Positions 54,772 through 64,000 of a DNA stretch of 64,000 bases are shown in pieces. The DNA is from Dendrobium chrysotoxum. Taxonomy: Eukaryota > Streptophyta > Magnoliopsida > Asparagales > Orchidaceae. Position numbers and translations under genes: made by a program. The DNA lies in contig CM034315.1 in NCBI GenBank assembly GCA_019925795.1, positions 30,820,446-30,884,445 of the forward strand. The letters run 5' to 3'. Numbering within the stretch: position 1 is the first letter of the stretch; every line of letters begins with the position of its first letter. The notes beneath the pieces were generated by a model, which ran no database searches, was not told the origin of the DNA, and saw only the letters and a list, made by a program, of their open reading frames with translations.

Positions 54772-56540
54772 ATAGGGATGTTATGTCCTTACGAACTACC
54801 CCAAGGCTAACCAAGAGGGGGGTTGAATTGGTAGTTTTAAAAACTTCTTTAACCATAAGAAAGATCTTTTTATAATTTGCAGCGGAAACAAATAAAAATA
54901 ATAATAAAAAGATCGATCACAGATTTCACCCAAGCAGATAACAACAGAAAAATAAAGTGCAAAAAATAATCAGAAAGAACACACCAGATTTTATAGTGGT
55001 TCGATCAACTTGACCTACGTCCACTCCCCGGAGCCTCGCCTCCAGGTATTGCACTACTCAAATCAGTGACTCTCCTTTTGCTCCCACAGCAAGGCGAAGA
55101 AGCCTTTACACAACTCTTTTTCACCAACCCGATGAGGCAGAGAACCCATACTTCTTTTGCTTCCTCTTGAAGCAGACAGAGAACCCAGACTCCTTTTGCC
55201 TCCTCCTAAAATAAGCAGAGAACCTTACCTCCTTTTGCATCCTCCTGAAGCAGGCAGAGAACCTTGACTTCTTACTAACGATCCTTCCCACAGAGACACC
55301 ACAGGATAAGAGACGAAGATCGGAGAAGACGACTCGAATCCTTGCTTGGAGTAACCTTTGTAAACACCTCACAAACTCCCCCTCACAAGATTCTCTCTCT
55401 CTCTCCCAAGCTCTCCCTCTCCCTCTCAAAGTTCTCTCAGGAAAGGACGTTGGTAAAAAGTTTTTTCAATAACAAATAAAAAAGTTTAAATACAAAGGCA
55501 CAAAAATTGTCCTAAAACTCAACTTGCCGTCAACGATCGTCTAGGACGATCGAAGGATCATCCTGTACGATCAGTGTAAATCTTCACCAATTGGCCTGGA
55601 TGATCTGGCTTCTCTGGACGATTAGAAGACATATTTTATTTAGATCGTCTGGGATGATCCTACGATCGTCCAGGATGATTAGTTCAACTCGGGAAAATCG
55701 TCCTATGGATTATTCAGGTCGTCCATGAGAAAATGCTGGACGATCTGAAGAAAAAGACTTGATCGTTCGGGATGATATGCCTATCATCCCATACGATTAT
55801 TTCAAAAATGACCAAAATCATCCTGCACATTGTTCGGGTCGTCCTGCACAAATATGTTGTATGATTGAAAATGACTTGATCGTCCGTGATGATATTTTTA
55901 TCGTTCTGGATGATTAGTACAAATAGGCTTATATCGTCCAACATATTATACGGGTCATCCATGTGAAGTCATTTGGATGATGAGAATTTTTAACATATCA
56001 TCTGGGATGATCTTGCGATCGTTCAGGATGATGTGATCAATCAAATTAATCCTCGACTGCTTTCCTTAATGACCTGGCTAATTTAGGCAAGATTATTATG
56101 AATTGTCCAGGATACGTATCATCCAGGATGATTAGATAGAAGAACTAAAAAAATCAAAACATGCCTAACTTAGTTTGGCGGCTGAGAATTCCTGATTTAA
56201 GCCTATCATCTTGTATGATGGGAGGATCGTCTAGGACGATCGGCTTAATCAGACTGACTTAACTTGACAGCACTGATTAGGGTTTCTATTTTTAATGGAT
56301 CATCCAGGATGATATGACGATCGTCCAGGATGATGTGATCAAAAATAGAATAGAAACTCTAACTCATAAAAAATCTCCCCCTAGGGGATCAATTACATTA
56401 TATTTGACTCAAAAAAGGAAAAAATTACATTTAAACACACGCAGACCTGATCTTGAGTTGGCTTGAATTGCATTTGATCTTTTGTACCTGAAATATTTAT
56501 TATCATCAAAATTATAATCCTTAAATCCAGATTTGCAACA
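54772..56540 (-). mobile_element. 3' LTR of element D
   Basis: 1769 bp, minus-strand TGTTGCAAATC at 56540 to CTTTCA at 54772. Paired palindromes at about 55535-56340, including ones with the ATCATCCAGGATGAT sequence. The leader hairpin GCTTC-aagag-GAAGC is near 55160. The TATA region near 55485 reads TATTTAAAC, so the core promoter differs from B and C. Confidence 0.9.
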
Positions 56541-56757
56541 ATCTCCTCCTTTTTTATGATGATAAATATTTATGCAGTAGTTTCAAATAAAGTATATATG
56601 AATAATCAATGCACATACGAGAGAAAATTTGTCATTGCAAATTTTATTAATCATTGATAAACAGTGACAATAAATATAATAAAAAAAATAACTACAACAC
56701 AAAAATAATAAAAGAAACTACTAATAACACAAAAAAATAACACCCCCTTTTGACATC
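56541..56757 (-). other. Polypurine tracts of element D
   Basis: Minus-strand AAAAAAGGAGGAGAT next to the LTR (56541-56555), and GATGTCAAAAGGGGGTG at about 56742-56758. Confidence 0.78.
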
Positions 56758-56818
56758 ACAAAAAGGAGAAAGAAAAAGTAAAATAAAATAAATTAGAAAC
56801 ATCACAACTAGGGGTATC

Positions 56819-57275
56819 AATTTCGGGTCACGGGTCGGGTTCGGGTCAAACCCGAAACTGACCCGGCACTATTCGGGTCAACCCGAACCCTACCCAATTT
56901 TGCAAATGGGTTGATTTTCATGACCCGAACCCGACCCGCTTCAGGTCCGGATCAACCCGACCCGACCCGAATGACCCGGTTCCAACAAAAAACTGCTATT
57001 TTTCGGGTCAGAAACTGGTCAATCTCCACTTTTCGGGTCAAAATCGGGTCAGAAACGGGTCAATCTCGGGTTGCCGGGTCAAAAATGGGTTTTCGGGTCA
57101 AAAAAAGGGTCATTTTCGGGTCAACGGGTCAACCCGAACCCGACCCTATTTTTGAAACGGGTCGAATTGTTGAACCCGAACTCGACCCGTTTCGGGTTCG
57201 GGTCAACCCAAACCCAAAATTTTCGGGTCGGGTTCGGGTCGGGTTTTCGAGTCGGGTCCAATATTGACACCTCTA
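56819..57275. mobile_element. hAT-type MITE made of GGGTC-rich repeats
   Basis: 457 bp, ends TAGGGGTATCAAT and (reversed) TAGAGGTGTCAAT. Flanked by 8-bp ATCACAAC and ATCACAAT (7 of 8 identical), as for hAT elements. The interior is a dense mix of TCGGGTC/GACCCGA words in both orientations, giving extensive self-pairing. Inserted in the 3' non-coding region of element D. ORFs across it are by-products of the repeats. Confidence 0.88.
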
Positions 57276-58714
57276 ATCACAATACAGAAAACTAATAGAG
57301 AGGCGGATCCTGATCAGATGGATCATCCATGACGATGAGGTAGATCATCCAGGATGATCATCAATAATTGCTGCAGATCAACCGTTCGATATGGATGGGA
57401 TGATTTGATCATATTGTTCAGGATGATGTATGGATCGTCCAGGATGATGTGACCAAAAATTAAAAAAATAATGGAGGATGGAGAGGAATGACCAGGGATC
57501 CCAAAACATTAAAAAAAATCAAACGAAAATAAGGAGAAACAAATGACGAGAACAATAAGAAATACAGAAACTTTTTTTTGTGAATCGATCAGCTCCAGTA
57601 AATCAGAATTTTTCCATAGTTTTCAATTCAAAAACCAATAAGAAGAAATTGACGAACTTAAATCCAGAAAAGTTAAAAAATTGATTTTTGTAAACCCTAT
57701 CTTGGATACCTTACAAGTTTAAATTTCTTTTAAACAAAAATTTAATTCAAAAAAGAAGAAATTATATTTGAAAAAAAGATCTTTTCAAACCTCGTTCCAG
57801 AAAAATATCTGATAAAATAGTATTACAAAGGAAGGAATCAGAAATCATGAGTTTCATTCTCAAATGATTAAAAATATTAAGTTGTGCATTGATTTTTCTA
57901 AGGTGTTTAAAGATCTGAAAGGGAAGAAGCTTATTTTGTTATGGGCTCATTTTGTGCCTCTTTTTCAATTTATTTGGTGCACTTTACGTATCTTTTAATT
58001 TTTTGTACACTTTGTGTATCCTTTCATTTTTGGTGACATTACGCATCTTTTCAGTTTTGTGCTCATTCTGTGCCTCTTTTTATTTCTTTTATAAGTTTGC
58101 TTCCTTACATAATCTCTAAAGTATCTCAGTTGTGAGATTACCTTCCAGACATAAGAGAAGAAAGGCTCACTCTCTATAATCAGGAAGAGTAATCCATAAA
58201 ACAAAATCATACTCATATGATAAATACAATCACTTGATTAAGAAGAACATAATAATGATTCCATGCTTTGAAAATATTATTCATATGAGATAGATTACGG
58301 TAGGAAGATAAAATAGATCTCTATTTCAAAAACTAATATTTTAATTTTAAAAAAGATCTCCATTTAAAGAGAAAAATTCACTATTAAAGGAGTTAGAGGA
58401 AGTGATAACACTCATTAATGTTTCTTTCCTTTAACTAGTTTAGAGAAGTCAATCACTGCTTACAAGCTTTCACAAAACTCTCAGTCAGAAAACCAGTTTA
58501 TCAGTAGTAGTGAGTAGGGATCTGATTCTTAATTAAGTAAACAATAAATCCAAAATTAAGGAAAAATACATAAAAAGAGATAACTAGATTCAATAAGCAA
58601 ATCAAAGAAACTAAAATCAGTAGAAAAATAAAAGATCTAAAAGAAAACTAATAAAATAAAAACAGAGAACAAGAAATGAAAAACAAAAAGTTCAGAAATC
58701 AGCAATCATCAGAT
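57276..58714 (-). other. 3' internal non-coding region of element D, env-like gene deleted
   Basis: The last bases of the env-like ORF (GAGGCGGATCCTGATCAGAT, 57300-57319) run directly into a decayed palindrome cluster (57320-57450), so the env-like coding part is gone. Hairpin block at about 57930-58090. Confidence 0.72.
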
Positions 58715-60150
58715 TCATGTATTTATGTCAATCACACCCAATCTGATCTTTAAAATGCTGAATGTGTCAAAGGCCAATGGTTTAGTAAAGATGTCATCCA
58801 GTTGATTTTCAGTTGTTACATGGTGTAACTCAATATCTTCTTTAGTAACATGGTCCCTTATGAAGTGATGCCTTATATCAATGTGTTTGGTTCTAAAATA
58901 TTGGATTGGATTTTTAGAAATGTATATGGCACTGGTGTTATCACATAGAATTAAAATTATGCCAACAGGTAATCCTAAATCCAGAATTTGTTGCTTCAAC
59001 CAAAGGACTTAGGCCACACAGCTACCTAAGATAATATACTCAGCTTCTGTAGTGGAAAGTGCAACAGAGTTTTGTTTTCTACTGGATCAGGAGACTAAAG
59101 ACTGTCCTATGAATTGACAAGTTTTAGAAGTGCTCTTTCTATCCACTCTATATTCTACAAAGTCAGAATCAAAATATCTAATAATCTCAAAAGAAGTGTT
59201 ATACCTAGGATATCATATTCCTAGGTTTGGGGTCCCTAAGAGATATCTAAGGATTCTCTTAATTATAGTCAGGTGGGATTCCTTAGGATCAGCTTAAAAT
59301 CTTGCACACAGACAAACACTAAACATAATATCAGGTCGGTTAGTAGTCAGGTAAAGCAGTGATCTAATTATTCCTCTAAACTTCTTCTGATCAACAGATT
59401 TTCCATTTGAATCCTTATCTAACTTAACTGTGGAACTCATCGGAGTGTTGATTGGCTTAGCTTTGTCCATTTCATATTTCTTCAAGATGTCCTTAGTATA
59501 TTTTGATTGATTCAGAAAGATTCCATCATCCATTTGCCTTATGCTAAACCCCAAATAGTGGGATAATTCTTCCATCATACTCATCCAAACTCCTTACTCA
59601 TTGTCTTAGAAAAATCATCACATAAGTTTTTATCAGAAGATCTAAAAAGTATATCATCAACATAGTTCTAGACAATGAGTAGATCATCTCCTGCTTTCCT
59701 AAGAAAAAGGGTGGTGTCTATGCTCCCCTTAAAAAACTCTCTTTCTAGTAGGAATATGCTAAGCCTCTCATACCAAGCTCTGGATGCATGTTTCAATCCA
59801 TATAATGCCTTTTTTAATTTATAAACATGATTTGGATATTAGAAACTCTCAAAACCCGGGGGTTGCTCTATAAAGACATCCACTTTTATTACCTCATTTA
59901 AAAAGATACTCTTGACATCCATTTGAAACAGCTTAAATCCCTTATAACAGGCAAAGGCTAGTAGTACCTAATTGCTTCCAATCTAGCTACAGGGACAAAG
60001 GTCTCCTCAAAATTAATCCCTTTAATTTAATTGTACCCCTTAGCCACCAATCTTGCCTTATTCCTAACCACCACACCAGAATCATTCATCTTATTCTTAA
60101 AGACCCATTTGGTTCCCACTATACTTTGATTCTTAGGTCCTTCTACTAAC
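58715..60150 (-). pseudogene. RT and RNase H of element D
   Basis: RNase H at 58715-59150 (DNTSAI, LDDIFTKPLAF). RT C-terminal part at 59294-59584 (YLGFSIRQMDDGIFLNQSKY, KPINTPMSS). The rest of RT extends to about 60150 with frameshifts; the YVDD box lies near 59655. The codon at 59072-59074 (CAA) is the site of TAG in A, B and C. Confidence 0.88.
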
Positions 60151-61440
60151 TCTCAAATATCGTTCCTTATAAATTGATTCAATTCCTCTTGCATAGCTAA
60201 GATCCAAAATTCATAAAAAAGAGCTTGATTGATGTTGGTGTGTTCAGTCATTGAGATAAAGGCATAATGGTTTACTTCCTTCCTAAGTCCATGCCTAGTT
60301 CTAATACCTCCAGAAGGGTCTCCTAAGATCAATTCTTTACGATGACTCGAAGAATATCTCCAATATCTAGGCAAAGTGTTTTGAGGTTATACCCTTTTCT
60401 CCATATTTATATTTTCAACTCCTTAGGTAATCTCTCTTACATCTTCTTCTTCCTCAACTCTAGTCTTCTTAGGATCAGATTCATTAAACACCACATGAGT
60501 AGTCTCCTCCACCACTAAAGTTATCTTATTAAACACTCTAAAGAATTTCCCCACACTCGAATAGCCTAAGAACACTCCTTCATCAGATTTGGGGTCAAAT
60601 TTTTCTATGGATGATTTTCCATTATTTAGAATGAAAACCTTACAGCCAAAGATATGGAGGTGGGACAGGTTTGGAGTTATACTCTTAATGATCTCATAAG
60701 GTGTCTTATTCAGATTGGATCTAACATTCACCCTATTCAGCATATAACAGGCAGTGTTCACCGCTTCAGCCCAAAAGTATTTTAGAAGTGAATACTCAGT
60801 AAGCATGGCTCTAACGGCTTCCACTAGGATTCTGTTCTTCCTTTCAGCTACCCCGTTCTGCTGAGGGGTCCTAGGAGCTGAAAAGTTGTGGCTAATCCTT
60901 TGCTCCTCACAGAAGGTTCCAAATTTCTCATTTTCAAAGTCCCCCCATGATCACTATGGATGGTCAAAATCTCACAGCCTAACTTCTTTTGAATCCAAAT
61001 GGAGAAAGATTTAAATTCATCAGATGACTCAGATTTATGTGACAGAAATCTAATCCAAGTGAACCTCGAGTAATAAAAAACAATCACAAATCCATAGATT
61101 TTTTCCCCTAAGCTAGCAGTGCTAATGGGTCCAAAGAGATCCATGTGAAGGACTTCTAAAGGTCTATAGATGCTGATGTCCTTAGTGGTGTGAAAAGAGA
61201 AATAGACTTGCTTCCCTAGCTGACAGGCATCACACAGCTGGTCCTTAGTTAACTTAAGCTTGGGAACACCTCTAACTAAGTCCTTTTGGGTGACTCTTCT
61301 AATGATTTTCATACTTGCATGACATAATCTTCTGTGCCGCAACCAAAATTCATCAGTAGCAGTTTTTAAGCAAAATAAAGTAGCATATTCATGCTATTTA
61401 AATCAAGCATGTAGACATTATTGATCCTTTTGCCCTACAA
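60151..61440 (-). pseudogene. Integrase and linker of element D
   Basis: Linker 60153-60374 (TNINQALFYEFWILAM). Integrase C-terminal part 60423-60824 (YFWAEAVNTACYMLN, HLHIFGCKVF, GVFLGYSS). Core 60848-61342 with RRLCHASM, CDACQLGKQ, MDLFGPIST and HSDHGG, then a frameshift. The usual IVDDYSR reads IVFYYSR. Confidence 0.88.
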
Positions 61441-61612
61441 AATAATGTTATTATTTAAGCTTATAATTCAAGTGCTTACAAGGAATTTGATGCTGAACCC
61501 TTTGTTACAAAGTTGACTGATATTGAGCAGGTTGTGTTTCAGTCCATCTACAAGCAAAATATTTTCAATCAAAAGGTTCTTGGAGTTTCTGATTATACCT
61601 ACACCTATCACT
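61441..61612 (-). pseudogene. Protease C-terminal remnant of element D
   Basis: Minus-strand VDGLKHNLLNISQLCNKGFS, matching the end of the protease segment in B. The active site is missing because the element is truncated here. Confidence 0.75.
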
Positions 61613-61728
61613 TTATTTTTAGTTGATGTTGTGTAGGAATGTCTCAGAAAAAAGAGAAAATACATCATGCAGTAAAAATATTATTTTTAGTTGATGTTGT
61701 GTAGGAATGTCTCAGAAAAAAGAGAAAA
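61613..61728. repeat. 68-bp tandem duplication at the element D breakpoint
   Basis: TTATTTTTAGTTGATGTTGT... at about 61613 is repeated at 61681 (offset 68) almost exactly. It coincides with the loss of element D sequence. Confidence 0.85.
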
Positions 61729-62520
61729 AATTATAAGCATTAAATCAGCATCGAGGCGCCCAAACTATCAACGTCGCAGCATCTACAACACCCCGACACC
61801 AGACTAAGAAATCATAGTGTCGGAGCCTTGGGAAAATGTTAATTAATTTAGCACTCTAACGGAACAAAGGTCATTGCAATAGCGTTTCACAACACTACAA
61901 TGCCAAAAATCAGCATTGCAGCACCGAAGTCTCAAGAATTAATGGATATTTTTATAATATTTTGTTCTTAATTTAATCTATATAATAGCCATGTGTAGAG
62001 TTAAAATATAAAGTGATATATTACCTCAATAGGAGAATATTAGAATAATTAGGAGTATTGAAATGAAACTTTTGCATGTCTAAATATAGGATGTTTAGTA
62101 TTCTAGAGTCTATGAAAAAATAATAATTGTGGGAGGACTATAGATTATCCTTCAATTCCTTATAAGCTTGATAGAGATCTATGGATGTGTAAGCTATTAT
62201 TTAAAACCAACATAGGTGAGTCTACTTAGGAAAGCTTTGAAAATTCAATTTTATTAGTCCAAAATACTTTATTTACTGGTATCTTATCTTTCTTTTGCAT
62301 TTCTCAGTTAGGACAGAATCCAAACCTGATTTTTGCTGTATAGTCGCTGTATAGAATAAACATTGTAGCTTAAATAGTCAGTATTAGCACATTTGCATTG
62401 TAGCATAATGCTTCATTGTGGAATCGGTACTCTCTCATTTCACTTTTATTACTTGATCAACACATGTACTTGTATTATTTAGTGGGCATTTATATCAAAG
62501 ATAATATCAACATATTTCAT
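61729..62520. repeat. Diverged dispersed repeat, copy 2, with adjoining GC-richer stretch
   Basis: 61960-62510 is collinear with 20645-21190. The preceding 61740-61930 has CGTCGCAGCATC and GCAGCACCGAAG words typical of some LTR leaders. Non-coding. Confidence 0.55.
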
Positions 62521-62614
62521 ACACCTCTACCTACCCACTATCATGAATCCTGTGATATATCAGTCAAAGGATAAGTTGCATTGCATTGTGTTATGTTGAT
62601 AAATGAGATTGTGT

Positions 62615-63960
62615 TATTGAGCATTTTATTGGAATTGTTTATGTAGACGATACATCCACTTCAACACTAAATAAGGCAATTGAAGCACTTTTTATAAAAA
62701 TATGGGTTGAGTGTGGCACAACTGTGTGGAAAAAATTATGATGGAGCTTGCAACACGCGTGGTGAGTTTAATAGATTAAAAATATTGATCATCAAAGAAA
62801 TTTGTTTAGCTTATTATGTACATTATTTTGTGCATTAACCCTAATTAGCATAAGTTGCAGTTGAAAAAAACTATGTCGAAGTTTCTTCATTTTTAAATAC
62901 AATTGCTAATTTAAATATTTAATATATATTATTGGTTGTTAGTGAAAAAGAAAATATATATGTACTAAGAGAAAAATATTGCAACAAAATTATTGAGCAA
63001 TAAGAAAGTGGGGGAGTTATCAAATACAGAGGTTTGAATCAAGAAATTTCTCTTTAAAGGCCAGGAGATACTCGTTGAGGTTCACATTATCGTTCACTTA
63101 TAGTTTAATTCTTCTATTTTAGATCTATAACTAAGATTATTGAGATAGTAATACAAGATAGATTTAACAATGAGCAAAAAGTTGAAGCATATGCCCTACT
63201 TGATTTTGTATAAAGTTTTAAATTATTTTTAATTTGCATATGATGAAGGCTATATTATGAGTTACAAATGAGCACAAGTGTTGCAAAGAAAGAATCAAGA
63301 TATTATAAATACCACAACTTTGGTAAAGGTATCTAAACAAAGGCTTTAAATTATAAGAGATGATGGTTGAGACATTTTATTTAAAGAACTTAGAATATTT
63401 TTGAGAAGAATAATATAGATATTACAAATATGACTGATACATTTATAATGCGAGGAAGATCAAGATATTGTACTTAGACTTTCATAAAAAAAATCATTAT
63501 CAAATCGAATTATTTTACATTGTAATAGATATGCAACTTCAAGAGCTCATCAATAGATTTTATGAAATAAATATAAAGCTACTTATGTTTGTTTTTGAAT
63601 CTATGTGTTTCATTTTTTTGGCTTTTGATAAAGAATGATTGATACACTTGGCAAAATTTATTCATCATATTTTTTAGAAATAGATCCCATCAAATTTTAA
63701 AACCAAAATAAAAATTTTATTATTAATATGAGATCGAGTGACACATTCATAAATTTAAAAGAAATTGGAGAACTTGCTTAGAAATTAGTGGAGACTAGGA
63801 GGAATGATATATATATATATATATAAAGCTTGCTATGAAATTATCAATTGATATAACAACGATCGAAAAAGCATTCTCTACAATGAACATTATAAAGAAC
63901 CGTAACATAATCGTATATGAGACTTTTCAATGAATGATTGTCTACTTATTTATATTTAAA
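62615..63960 (+). pseudogene. Decayed hAT-family transposase
   Basis: Found by reading the plus-strand frames through many stops and shifts. GIVYVDDTSTSTLNKAIEAL is followed, after a shift, by KYGLSVAQLCGKNYDGACNT, EFNRLKILIIKEICLAYYVH and VEKNYVEVSSFLNTIANL, then GLNQEISL and PGDTR (usual RPGDTRW). Next are RFNNEQKVEAYALLDF, IDMQLQELINRF and AFDK. The end, LAMKLSIDITTIEKAFSTMN, is the hAT C-terminal dimerisation block, followed by IIKNR. The order matches plant TTF-zinc-finger/hAT transposase-like proteins with the DUF4371 region. The N-terminal zinc finger is not seen. Confidence 0.85.
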
Positions 63961-64000
63961 AAGATATATTTAATGTATTGATAATAAAATAATTGTATAA

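Larger units (their letters stand above)
54772..61612 (-). mobile_element. Sirevirus element D, 5' truncated
   Basis: Minus-strand element: 3' LTR 54772-56540, polypurine tracts, a hAT MITE insertion, 3' non-coding region without env-like ORF, and pol 58715-61612 (RNase H, RT, integrase and the end of protease). It breaks off inside protease at about 61612, where a 68-bp tandem duplication starts. Gag, PBS and 5' LTR are absent. More decayed than B, but it keeps a sense codon at the RNase H site where A, B and C have TAG. Confidence 0.9.

Noticed and set aside
56911..57295. ORFs in the GGGTC-rich block
   Set aside because: Low-complexity reading of a MITE interior. No domain.

Overview
The window is nuclear DNA from a flowering plant. 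It is AT-rich and dominated by nested LTR retrotransposons, with plant-type transposon superfamilies (Ty1/copia Sirevirus, Ty3/gypsy chromovirus, MULE, hAT, tRNA-derived SINE, MITEs), a telo-box near a plant PHD-finger gene, and no bacterial signals. I cannot name the species. Nearly every coding stretch is a decayed transposon gene. The one convincing host gene is an intact 314-codon PHD-finger ORF on the minus strand at 47807-48751.

Layout. 1-18419: a stack of Sirevirus-type copia elements. Element A (+, entering from the left) ends in an LTR at 2693-4350. It abuts element B (-, 4351-15838, nearly full length: 5' LTR, PBS, gag, protease, integrase, RT, RNase H, env-like ORF, PPT, 3' LTR). 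B abuts LTR fragments E, F, G and H (15839-18419). The junctions fit a nest of A in B, B in E, E in F. 18420-22423: old sequence, an (AT)45 tract, and a decayed copia gag, PBS and LTR (J). 22424-32254: LTR K, split by element C (+, 23152-31451), which has a perfect CCACA target duplication. 32863-34723: solo LTR I with perfect ATGTA duplication. 35430-47200: LTR and RT scraps, two MITE-like foldbacks, a gypsy fragment (38600-40822), a SINE with 10-bp duplications (42355-42580), and a small copia remnant (44930-47160). 47807-48910: host gene and its short promoter. 48911-53624: a complete but dead MULE with about 90-bp TIRs, a perfect 9-bp target duplication, a five-stop transposase and a GRF zinc-finger accessory gene. 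54772-61612: Sirevirus element D (-), carrying a hAT-type MITE. 62615-63960: a badly decayed hAT transposase (+).

The most interesting signal is the non-coding architecture of the Sirevirus LTRs. Upstream of the TATA box, U3 is built from units of about 106 bp. Each unit carries two 15-bp palindromes (ATCGTCC-N-GGACGAT) whose starts are 21 bp apart, about two DNA helical turns. The same paired array recurs inside the elements directly upstream of the env-like ORF, as expected of a second internal promoter. Related LTRs keep the geometry but use other palindromes (TTCGTAC-N-GTACGAA, ATCGTAC-N-GTACGAT). Downstream of the TATA, the leader carries a run of small hairpins about 39-40 nt apart. Their loop AGGAG is constant between LTR families while the stems differ and still pair. 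Three copies also share one stop codon in RNase H and two share one in gag, so copies with these stops appear to have multiplied.
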